From Acanthopleura granulata (Eukaryota; Mollusca; Polyplacophora; Chitonida; Chitonidae), in NCBI GenBank assembly GCA_016165875.1, contig JABBOT010000001.1, forward strand, positions 43,511,613-43,575,612: a stretch of 64,000 bases of DNA, read 5' to 3'. Below, piece after piece: positions 46,509 to 56,759 of the stretch. The first letter of the stretch is position 1. The number at the start of each line of letters is the position of its first letter. The position numbers and the translations under genes were made by a program. The notes below the pieces were generated by a model. The model was not told the DNA's origin and searched no databases. It saw nothing but the letters and a program-made list of their open reading frames with translations.

Positions 46509-49291
46509 CCCAGCACTTGAAAGATGGAGATAATATACTAACTTCTCCATCCGATATAGCTAATAAATTAGCGCAGTCAATTGCTAAAAAATCTTCTTCT
46601 GAGAATTATTCTTCAGAATTTCAGCATATCAAAAACCAGAAGGAGAAAATGAAATTGCCCTTTTCTTCTAAAACCTTAGAAGATTATAATCGTCCTTTTA
46701 ATATCGATGAACTAAAAACTGCACTGAGAAAGGCACATGATACTGCATGTGGTCCTGATAATGTATATTATAAATTTCTGAACCATTTACCAGCTGAACC
46801 ACTTGAGACTCTCTTGGACCAGCTGAATAATATTTGGATAACTGGTAATTTTCCACTCTCATGGAAGGAGGCATGTATTATCCCGGTTCCCAAACCGGAT
46901 AAGGATCATACTGATCCAAATAATTACCGTCCCATAGCTCTTACCAGTTGCGTCTGTGAGACTATGGAACGGATGTTAAATGATAGGCTTGTTTGGTTTC
47001 TCGAAACCAACAAATTACTATCTAATATCCAATGTGGTTTTCGTCAAGGTAGATCCACAGTGGATCACCTTGTTCGACTTGAAAGTTTCATTCGCGATGG
47101 TGTTATTAATAATGAACATGTGGTGTCAGTATTTTTTGACCTTGAAAAGGCCTACGACACCACATGGGAATATGGCATTTTAAAAGACCTCGCGGATATG
47201 GGCCTTAAAGGTCGATTACCTATATTTATGTCCAAATTTTTATCAAATCGTCAGTTTAAAGTACGGGTGGGGTCCACTCTTTCGGACTCTTATGAGCAAG
47301 AGATGGGTGTAACCCAGGGCAGTATCCTTTCACCAACACTATTTAGCATAAAAATTAATAGCTTGGCCCAAACATTAACATTTGGTACAGGTTGTTTATA
47401 TGTAGATGATTTTCTGATATGCTACCGGGCGAAAAATATGAATAACATCGAGCGGCAACTGCAGCTTTGTCTCAATAACATCGAGAAATGAGCAGTTACC
47501 AATGGTTTTAGATTTTCTACTTCTGAAACCGTGGGTATGCATTTCTGTAATAACGCAAAACTTCATCTAGACCCTGAGCTTAAATTTTGTGGTGAACCAG
47601 TGAAGATTGTTGGGGAAAATAAATTTTTAGGAGTTATATTCGATAGGAAACTATCTTTTATACCTCACATAAAAACGCTTAAAGCTAAATGTATAAAGGC
47701 TTCTGGATATAATTCAGGTCGTGTCTAGCACCGATTGGGGTGCTGACCGATCTGTTTTACTCAATTTATATCGTTCTCTGGTGAGGTCGAAATTAGACTA
47801 TGGGTCCATCATTTATGGTTCCGCTAGGAAATCATATCTTAAAATGTTGGATCCGGTCCATCACCAAGGCCTGAGGCTCAGCCTTGGTGCCTTTAGAACT
47901 TCACCAGTAGAGAGTTTATACGTGGAAGCCAATGCGCCTGCTTTACATAACCGACGTATTAAACTCAGCCTTCAATATGCAACAAAGCTTGAAGCTCACC
48001 CAACAAACCCTGCCTACGACTGTGTTTTCAATGCATCATATGTAGACAAATATACTAAATGTCCTAACAAGATCCCTCCGTTCGGTCTTCGTATACGCGA
48101 CCATGTTGTGGGAGCTAACATCAAGCTAGAGCAGATAGCTCCGCTATCTTTTCCGGAATCTCCTCCCTGGCTTCTTCCACAACCTAAACTAATATACAAA
48201 TCCTCTCATAATTCAACAAGCTTTCGCTGAAATTAAGGCTGATTATCCAAATTAGAAATTTATATACACTGACGGTTCGAAGGATGGGGACAGGGTTGCG
48301 ACTGCGGCTTTCTTAGAACAGCGGGTCTCTTCTCTTCGTCTTCCGTCTTCATCGTCTATCTTTTCTGCAGAAGCCAGGGCTAAACTCCTGGCCTTATCAT
48401 ATGTTTCCTCTGGGCGTGCCCAGAGGGCAATGATATGCAGTGATTCGCTCTCCTGCCTTTTGGCAATGCAGAATAATAGATTCAATAACCCGGTTATTCT
48501 GGATATTTTAGCCTTAGATAGAAAATTGATTAAAAGAGGCAAAGATATTATATTCTGTTGGATACCAAGCCATACTGGTATCCATGGAAACACAGTCGTG
48601 GAGAGGGAGGGAAAGGCTGCCCTAAATAAATCCGTATCAAAAGTTAACATCCCGTATACTGATTTTAAATGTAATATTCTCAAGTATATTCGTCGCCTTT
48701 GGCAGGATGAATGGGACGTGCAGGTGTGTAATAAACTGTACGCTATTCACCCTGTCATTGGCCGTAACTCTTATACACTGGGTATGTCTCGTAGAGACCA
48801 AGTGGTTTTAACAAGATGCCGTGTTGGGCATTCTCGTCTAACACACAATTTTATCCTGGATGGGAGCAGTGCTCCGGAGTGTGTTGGATGTGATGCTGAA
48901 TACGGCATCAAACATATCCTGGTTAAGTGTGTAGACTTTGCCCATGTGCGGCAAAGATTCTACACAGTAAACTCCATATATGATTTGTTTGACAGCATGG
49001 CTGGCGACGCTATCATAAAATATTTGAGGGCCATTGACCTGTAACATAAAATATAATATTTATTTTCATACATACTCGTCACACAACTTCCTTAATATGC
49101 TGGTTTTCGACTTTTAGGTGTTTTGGTTTTCTTACCTGATTTTAATCATGTCCATACGTTTTTGGTTTGTTTTTAATGTTCTCATGTCACTATCCAAAAC
49201 CTGAACTGTCTCGTGGTTCCACCTTGTTCTCCCCACGATATGGTTGAGATATTGCCGATGCAGCGTTAAGGCATAATCATTCATTTATTCA
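46509..49291 (+). mobile_element. Non-LTR retrotransposon family 1, copy D, 5'-truncated
   Basis: It begins inside ORF2 (linker before RT) and runs to an (ATTC)n-type tail ending near 49291, directly against duplication unit 2. Orientation is opposite to copy C; the equivalent part of C is 41979-44578. C and D thus form inverted arms of about 2.6-2.8 kb with 1.9 kb of C between them. Confidence 0.85.
46511..49044 (+). pseudogene. Copy D ORF2: RT and RNase H only
   Basis: The RT frame is open for 327 codons (46511-47491) with FFDLEKAYD, GVTQGSILSP and YVDD, and ends at a Trp-to-stop. Later parts follow in shifted frames: 47531-47728; 47721-48230 (the SLGAFRTSPVES region); RNase H 48250-48700 (YTDGSKDG, AEARAKLLAL, CSDSLSCL, VEREGK); and the C-terminal knuckle CVGCDAEYGIKHILVKC near 48880-48935. 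The endonuclease is absent through 5' truncation. Confidence 0.85.
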
Positions 49292-50733
49292 TTCCAATCA
49301 TTAATAGATCGTACTAGTTTTTAGGTAGGTAGAAGCGGATTTTATTGTCCGAAGATTTCCTTGGGGCTTACAAAGTAGATGACATCTCTGCTGAAACTTT
49401 GGTACAAGTAATTCTGGACTTTATTTGTAGAATGAATGTATCAATAGGAAAATGCAGAGGGCAATGTTATGAGGGCGCGAGCAATATGAGTTTGAGAAAA
49501 TCCATCGTGGCTGTCAGGTTAGAGGAGTTGGAACCGAAAACGTTGTGCACACACTGTTCAGGCCACTCATTAAAACTTGCGTGCAACGACACCATCAAGG
49601 AGGTAAAAGCTACTAAAGGCGCTTTCGCAGTTACGCACGAAATTGATCAAGTACTCATCCAGGCGTGAAGCATGGTTTGATAACCTGATAACTATTATTT
49701 AACCCGATACACCTTGAGTTAGAATACTTTGTCCTACGCGCTGGGCTGTTCGTGCAAATTCACTGGGGAACATTCTTGATAACTGTGAGGTTTTATTTAA
49801 TCTATGGGAGGAGGCATTACGATGTGCGACAGACACTGAAGGGGAAGCCAGGATTATTGGAGTGCAGTCACAAGTGAAAATATACCATCTTTTCTGGGAA
49901 ATATCACTCTCACACCTTACTCTTAAGCACTCCGATAATCTTGGTAAAACATTACAAAGTCAGCAGCAGGTCAAGAAATTGCACCTTTGACTGTTAAAAC
50001 CCTTCTGAAAATAAGGCAAAACCGAGATTTTGACCTGTTTCACGAGAAGATTCTCCAAAACGCGAAAGCACGTGACGCAGAAGATCCCGTGTTACCGCGC
50101 AAACGCAAGACACCATCACGATACGACGTTGGCGAAGAGGCAGAGCATTTCCCTCAGACGCCGCGAATGGTCCACAGGCAACAGTACTTTGATGCTCTTG
50201 ATAGTATCATTAATGCAATTCAAGACATTTTTGACCAGCTGGGGTTCTGACAATATAGAAATCTTCAGGATCTTCTTCTGAATGCCTGCAATAATAAAGA
50301 GTACAGTCAGCAACCGAAGCCGTGGCAGCATTCTACACATCATATTTTGATAAAGAGAGACTAAGTTCTCAGTTAGATATACTTTCTGTAAAATTTGCCG
50401 AACGGGAAGACTCGCCTGTTGATTTGAAGTCTCTGATTTCCCTCTTTTCTGTTATGTCACACCATGAGAGGACCTTTTTCTCTGAGGTTTGCATTGTATT
50501 TTGTCTGATCCTTGTTATGCGAATGCCACAAATGCAACAAGCGAAAGGCCTTTCTCTGCTCTCCGTGGTCCCAAAAACACCTGCGGTCCACCATGACACA
50601 GTCTAGGTTAAATAACCTCAAGGTCTTGCTGCATGTTAATGAGGATTATACAGACAACATTGATATGAAAACTGCAGTCAGTCAATTCGTTGAACTCTCA
50701 GACTATAAGCAATCAGTCTTTGGAATGTACTGA
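49292..50733 (+). pseudogene. hAT-type transposase remnant (unit 2)
   Basis: The second copy of the dead transposase enters mid-gene at the LINE D boundary. It shows DFLGAYKVDDISAETLVQV, GKCRGQCYEGASNMS, a His-containing core (CSGHSLKLACNDTIKE), KRKTPSRYDVGEEAEHFPQT and the C-terminal SHHERTFFSEVC and FVELSDYKQSVFGMY blocks. Its breaks differ partly from those of unit 1, so both copies went on decaying after the duplication. Confidence 0.75.
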
Positions 50734-52440
50734 TAGCCTAAATCGATCGGCAAGCAATTATCCCAACGTAATTATTTCAACTAATTGTGTGACACTCATG
50801 CGTCCACACAATGCAAACCTGTGTCACTGTATGAGACTGTTTCTGACGGCAGAATACCAGCCCTTAGAAGCCCGGTTGTCCGACTCGTTCTGCCTTTTCA
50901 ATATACTACATTACTATTATATAGTTCGTTTCATGGGCAGCAGCCTGCACGCAAACTTTCAAAATATAGTAGGCCTACCACAACGTCAGAGTCATAAATA
51001 CACGGTGTAAGTTATTGACTTGATACGCATTTGGAGTAAAAAAACACAATCTCTATTTATCTATTAGTGCTGGATAATTTGTCTTCACTGTTGTTCTGCT
51101 TCTGTTTCTTTTTCAATTTTTTTTTCTTTTTTGGGGGGGGGGGAATTACTGGCCGGACCAAGATCGGGGTGCTCGGGGCGGTTCCGCCGCTCACGTTGTC
51201 ATAATTTTCACTGACAGAAGAAATCAAACTCGTAGTACATCTATATCAGTGTATTTATCCTTGATCGCCTACCTATATCATGCCAAAGTAAGACACTTTA
51301 TTTAAAAAAAACATCATAACTGGGGCCGTTTATTATCTTATATCTGACACAGTTACTGTTTGACTGTGAGCAATAAAACGCCTTCCAATCCGATTGAGGG
51401 CACACGTCGGAAAACCGGTCGTTTAGCAGGTAGGTGGGATGCTCCACATTGTCATGATCAGGGACGAATCACCCCGTGACTGGCTGTTGGCTTACCGTTT
51501 ATGCTTTCATATCATTGTAGACGAAGTAACTGACGGAGGTATATAGACGCCTTTCTCCCCCCTCTCCCCGCTAATTTTAATGAACTTATTGGATTAATTT
51601 GAAAAAAGGTGGATTCGTAACTCTCTCATGGTGCCAGTGTGCAGATTTTTCTTTGCTTTTTCTTACAGCCCCTACGAGTCTACCAATAGGCGCCTGGCAT
51701 TTGTAAAAACATCCCTTTAGGCAAAGTGGTATGACCATGTTTTCCATGTTTTATAGCACTGGGCAAATATCACATGGATCATACCACTTCGAACAAAGGA
51801 GTGTTTTCAAACATGTCGGGCACTTATTTGCAGGCTTTGCCTATCATTTGAAGATTTTGATTTGACACCCTTAATGAAGTAAATCTACTGATGAATTTAA
51901 AGAGTATACAGCTGTGTTTGCTCTTTTAGTGTGGGACACCATACCCCTGATTTTTTAATTCACGCGAAAGGGTTGAGTGTTAAAGAGCTGAAAAAACCTG
52001 ACTTAGAGGAAAAAATCCATGCAATTCGCCAGGTACACGGATGCGAACCTTCATAAGGAGCAGCCAGATGGTTGTGATGAATGCAACGCTGTAGCCAATG
52101 ATCCTGCCAAGGGCTCCATGTTTACACACACTTTTTTATGCTGGATGATAGTGTACAGTTTTGAACGCACCTTCCGCGACCTCACCAAGACCACTCTTTG
52201 TTTTTTGGGGTTTTTTTCATAACAGCGCTAACAGGCACCATCCTTTTTGGGTCTCGCCCTTTCGTATGTTAAACGTAAAGGAAAAGTCAAGCGAACGACA
52301 TAGTAAAAGTACGAAAGAAGGAGACTTGAAACACGTCCTCCTTTTGTTCTGTGCTTTGGTATTTTAGCTTCGACCTTTCGTACCTTTGTCACGCCCTATT
52401 TCAGTCTCGCCTCGTCCTACCGCTGTTTCGTCCTTTCACA
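50734..52440. other. Unit-2-specific intergenic DNA
   Basis: No gene supported. It includes an 11-base G run (51133-51143) after a T run and otherwise unremarkable sequence. Confidence 0.45.
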
Positions 52441-52709
52441 CTTGAAACCTCAACCGGTTTCCATGAAGCAATGTATTTATTTATTACATTCGCTTTTAAT
52501 TCCAAATGAATCCAATTTCGCCTTTTCAACATGTATCTCTGACCCAAATGAAAGCAATTTTCCTCATGCAGAAGACGTCGGCCAATAAAACGTATGTCCA
52601 GAGGTCACCTTTGTGTATTTTTTATGTTTAGTAGATCTGATCTACTTATAGTTTGAAACGGTGTCAGGCTATATGACGCACTTTGTTGCTGTTGTTTTGT
52701 GCAGACATC

Positions 52710-54603
52710 ATGAGTGGGCGTATGAAAACAGGGTTGTTCGTGCTGCTCTCCGTGACCTTCACCTCAGGTAAGAACACTAGTTCAACAATTCGGAGACCCC
52801 TTGACAAGTAACCCTGCAAACGTCCCAGCCCGCCAGTGGCAATCGTAACCTTCATTTATATGAAAATAACCACTGATAAACACAATGTTTGTTAACTCGT
52901 GGGACTAAATACTCCATACCAAAGTGGAACAGGTGTGCATATTACAGTACTAGAGACGTCATATACGACTGTATCCCGCTGTTATGACTATCCAACTCTT
53001 GCTGACACGATCTAACCGCTAAAGTTTGCGAACTCCATTTCATCTCTGAGGCTTACTGACTTCATCTTACTTCTAACTGTTGGCAAATCCACCGGCCTTC
53101 TCACTCTTGCTTGTTCTCGCCACGATATGGCTGAGATATTGCCGATGTGGCGTTAAGCCATAATCATTCATTCCTTCATTCTCACTCTTGCTGACACGAT
53201 CTAACCTGTAAGGCCTGCTGACTTCATCTCCCCTATAACAGTTGTTAAATCTCCTTTCTAACTCTTGCTGACACAATATCGTCTCTAACTCTTGCTGACT
53301 CCATTTCGTTTTTACCTATAGGCGAAGTTCTCTGGTCGATGACACATTTTCCATCCAGTGATATTCTGAAAGACTTCAAAGCAATTAAGTCTTATGGGGA
53401 GGAAAACATGAAATTGGTTGATGATCCAGCCGGTGGACATGAAAAGGTTTTGAGAGTTTTCTATCCAAAAGGTATCCTAACCGATTATATCTTCGTTTGT
53501 TTTGTATCTTGTTTGGCTTTGAGTCAGGAGGTTTGATATCTACCTGGCTAAAAACAGTGGTTTTACTCGGAGTAGTTCATTTTCTCTACTCATAAATATG
53601 ACTATCGTGGTATATAAAGTTAAATATTTTAGACTGCGAAGTTAAACACCAGTAAAGAAGAATATAAGCGTAAGTTGTGTATGTCTCTTACGTTTACGAA
53701 AGAAAATTATGAAGAATATTTTTTAAAAGGGCAAGTTATATAGCATAATTAAGATATTTTGGTGTTTGTTGTGAGAACAAAAATAATTACGAAAATTTCA
53801 CATCTTTTTCTTTAAAAAATGTGCAGTTTGTTATGGCTATTATTCCAAAAATTGCTTTCTCACGTTGTGAGCGAAGGAATTCTTTGATCTAGGAAACAAG
53901 GTCATGTATCAAGTTACCGACCGGAAATCAAGATTACAGTAGGTGGTGTGTATTGATGAAAGGTTTTCCATTTACACTTTAAGGCACACGTAACCCAGGG
54001 CATCACCCGCGTGGAGGGGCCCAGTTCTACGCCTACCCCATTCACCAAAGAACGTCGATGACTCTGACATACGACGTTTATTTCGCCAAGAACTTCGACT
54101 TCGTCAAAGGTGGCAAATTGCCCGGCTTGATGGGCGGGACGACGAGAACGTGTTCGGGCGGCCGTGACTCCGATCATTGCTTTACATCTCGATTTATGTT
54201 TCGACGGGAAGGTGACGGCGAAGTCTATTTCTACGCGCCTCATGACCAGGAGAGTGATTTCTGCGACCATGATAACGTTATCTGCAACTTTGATAAAGGT
54301 CATTCTCTCGGCAGAGGGAAGTGGCGCTACAAGACCGGAAAGTGGCAGACCTTGAGCCAGCAAGTGCAGCTCAACACCATCGGTAAGAGAGACGGTTATT
54401 TGAAGGTCTGGGTGGACGGACACAAAGTGTTTGAGTTCAGGAACCTTCTGTTCCGCCACGAGAGTTCCGTGGAGGTCACCGGCATGTTTTTCTCCACGTT
54501 TTTCGGTGGGAGCGATGACAGTTGGTCAACTCCTCACGACACTTACACCTACTTCCGCAACTTCTATTTTTCCACCAATGATCACCCTCATATCATTGGC
54601 TAG
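52710..54603 (+). CDS. Secreted PL14 polysaccharide (alginate) lyase, three exons, 275 residues
   Basis: Exons 52710-52767, 53322-53471 and 53984-54603 are joined by GT-AG introns in matching phase. Residues 1-20 form a signal peptide (KTGLFVLLSVTFTSG). The mature part carries PL14 hallmarks: RNPG and GGAQFYAYP (73-88), KGGKLPGL (111-118), the Arg-x11-Tyr-x-Tyr set (Arg139, Tyr151, Tyr153), GRGKWRYKTGKWQ and FFSTFFGGSDDSWSTP. In characterised molluscan PL14 enzymes, Lys, Arg and the two Tyr at these places are catalytic. The length matches those enzymes (about 270-280). It would cut alginate or related uronate polymer by beta-elimination in the gut. The first ATG is chosen; a second at codon 5 also fits. 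A variant polyadenylation signal (AATAAG) follows. Confidence 0.9.
53112..53178 (+). mobile_element. 67-bp tail of family-1 LINE with 14-bp target duplication
   Basis: The sequence equals the extreme 3' end of the family-1 elements (atatggctgagatattgccg to the ATTC tail). It is flanked by perfect 14-bp direct repeats ttctcactcttgct at 53098-53111 and 53179-53192. The matching site in unit 1 (about 40460) is empty. It is a severely 5'-truncated retrotransposition in PL14 intron 1. Confidence 0.88.
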
Positions 54604-55780
54604 CCGCGAACATGTTCTGTGACGTCATTTAGTCAACACTGTCCTGCTCCAGGTTATCAGTCTATGAATAAGTATGGAAAGAACATAGTCATGTCTTTTC
54701 CTTATTAACATTCCTTCTATTGTTTTTGAAATTATCTAAACTGTATAGTTTTTCTTAGAAGCCTCGACGGACTCGGCTGCGGTTTCACATGAGTAGGTTT
54801 TTGTCATGCCAAAGTCTCAGTACGGTGGTTTCCTCTGCCTCTACTCGTTTTCACCCCTTAACTCGAAAGCCTGCTTCTGAAATTTCTTAAATACGACAAC
54901 GCCGGGCACTCGATGAATGTTACACCATGCTTAAGAATATCTTACTTTTATGTATGACCGCGTTCAGCCTCAGGGGTGGAAAAGTTGGAACTGAGGAACT
55001 TACTCTGTGGTGACACAGATCGAGAGAAGTATTTTTCAACCGCATGTGTATCCTCTTATATATCATAAAGCACAGAATTTTTTGAAAATTGATCACACCT
55101 TTACAAAATTCATTGCCACATTTAACCAAGGGTTCCAATCAATCATGTGTTCTACCTCCTGCAAACCAAAGTTGTTCATTAGAATATTACGTGTTGAAAT
55201 TTTCAGATTACGTGTGACCATTTATCAACATCCCCTTGTCCGTGACCTGATTTTAATTGCTATGTCGTAGCTTTTTTATATTGTAAACTCATCTTACATG
55301 GTAACTTCTCCCATAAGCAGTAATGGTGAGGGAATCAACTCGGCCCAGTTCGACCCTGTCCAAGGCCGGCTTTGAAAGGCCGTGTCTTCTCGCGACTGAA
55401 AGGCAAAGGCCTCTAACCACTATGCCAAAGCCCTCTCCCACCTGTCCAACAGTGCTAACTCTTACCGGAGCGTGTAACTACAGAACCATTAAAAATATAT
55501 TACCTACTCAGTTCATGGGGATAGCCGACCAGTAGTGGTAGGTATGGAAGCCGGACGCGGCGATATCATATAAAAAAAACCATAATCGTATTTATATAGT
55601 TGGAACACCGATGCTATGACGAAATTGTGAAATTAAATCTACATTTAGTAGAGAATAGGACGACAATGCGACATCTTCATGTGAATCTAATGTCAAGGAT
55701 CTCGTGTGAATCTCACGATATCGTGTGAATCTCGCGTGGTAGACTGCATGAATCTTGCGTCCTCGTTGACAGGGGCCAGC
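54604..55780. other. 3' flank of PL14 and intergenic DNA
   Basis: No gene supported. Similarity to unit 1 ends near 54990. A tRNA-like stretch lies at 55324-55441. Confidence 0.5.
55324..55441 (-). repeat. tRNA-derived SINE-head-like sequence
   Basis: Minus strand: an A-box-like GGCATAGTGGTTAGAGG (55411-55428) and a B-box-like GGGTCGAACTGGG (55344-55356) are separated by about 55 bases. The cloverleaf arms do not close, so it is not a working tRNA. Likely a SINE head or tRNA pseudogene. Confidence 0.45.
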
Positions 55781-55943
55781 TCAAGCGTTTGCTTAGGCTG
55801 ACTTCTGTAATGGGCAAGACATACAATGCTGCCAACCATCCATGTCGTCATGTTAGGGTGTCACATATGGTGTTGGAGAAAGTGTAACAACTTTGGAAAT
55901 CCAGGTGGCTTAACGTAAAGAGAAATGCATTAAAGCTGAACGG

Positions 55944-56477
55944 ATGAAAAAGGGTAAAGATCGTCAGGTATCATCTTGCATTTTGCTTTATTTTGATCGA
56001 GATGACTTTCCAACGGAAGTCTTGTTAGGATATGAGAAATTTACAGTAAAGCGTTATATCCCCACTGTGTTGAGATGTTTCCGTTGCCAGCGCCTAAATC
56101 ATACGTCGAAATCTTGCAGAGATTCATCTCGCTGCTCCCGCTGTGGTGGCTCTCATGAATATGAGCAATATCCAAACATACCCTCCCCCAAATGTGTCAA
56201 ATGTGAAGGTAGCCATAGTACTGCTTATGGCCGCTGTCCTGCCAGGAAGGAGGCAAGTAAGGCTCAGTATATCAGAATTACCGAGAATGATTCGTACTCC
56301 GCAGCTTTAAAATCTGTCCTCAACGCTCCTCCCGAACCCACTTACCTCGACCATGTACAGTCCGACCAAAACAATGTAGAGTGTTCCCAGGCACCAAGAG
56401 GCCTTGAGCGTGTGTCAGACCTAAAACCACCTATCCCTAAACCCACACCACAAACTGTTTCTATTGGCCTACACTGA
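55944..56477 (+). pseudogene. Family 2 ORF1: zinc-knuckle protein
   Basis: The 177-residue open frame has knuckles CFRCQRLNHTSKSC, CSRCGGSHEYEQYP (last Cys lost) and CVKCEGSHSTAYGRC, followed by a Pro-rich tail. It would be the RNA-binding particle protein of the element. The N-terminal part before 55944 is not in frame. Confidence 0.75.
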
Positions 56478-56759
56478 CAATGACATGGCCATCCAGACGT
56501 ACTACGTTCGGATGTTACCCTCGCGAATGTTGTGGTATATCATTGCCAATAGAATTAGTTTGTGGTCTGGGTTTAGGGATAGGTGTTTTCGGGTGTTTTT
56601 AGAAAGAAATTTTAATTCATTGGGGTAAACTTCCTTAGAACTCGGAAGTTTCATCGCTGATTGTGCTGGTCGCCATCTTGGTAGTGAGACCTTTGTTCCC
56701 TCAGAGCTTGTGGCTCTGGTGAAGCCAAGGAAAATCACCGGTAAATAATGGATTGTACA

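Larger units (their letters stand above)
41979..46510 (-). mobile_element. Non-LTR retrotransposon family 1, copy C, internally deleted
   Basis: It starts with an (AATG)n tail at 41979 and ends abruptly at 46510 in the 5' UTR, where it meets copy D head to head with a 1-2 base overlap (CC). Internal deletions: about 190 bp in the RT-RNase H linker (43212), about 230 bp in the endonuclease (45200), and about 900 bp in ORF1 (46245). It shares many derived changes with copy D. Confidence 0.85.
49292..54990 (+). repeat. Segmental duplication, unit 2 (hAT remnant + intact PL14 gene)
   Basis: Similar to unit 1 (37405-41978). It is longer because 50750-52430 is mostly unit-specific. It also carries a 67-bp LINE tail insertion (53112-53178) missing from unit 1, and retains the 270 and 17 bases that unit 1 lost. 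Confidence 0.85.

Noticed and set aside
41979..49291. Twin-priming inversion of a single LINE
   Set aside because: Twin priming inverts a 5' segment that does not overlap the 3' segment. Here both arms contain RT, RNase H and the 3' tail.
40079..54603. Treating both PL14 copies as functional genes
   Set aside because: The upstream copy has a frameshifting 17-nt loss and a 270-nt loss that removes a splice acceptor and the putative catalytic residues.
55324..55441. Functional tRNA gene
   Set aside because: The A- and B-box-like strings are there, but spacing is long and acceptor and anticodon arms do not close.
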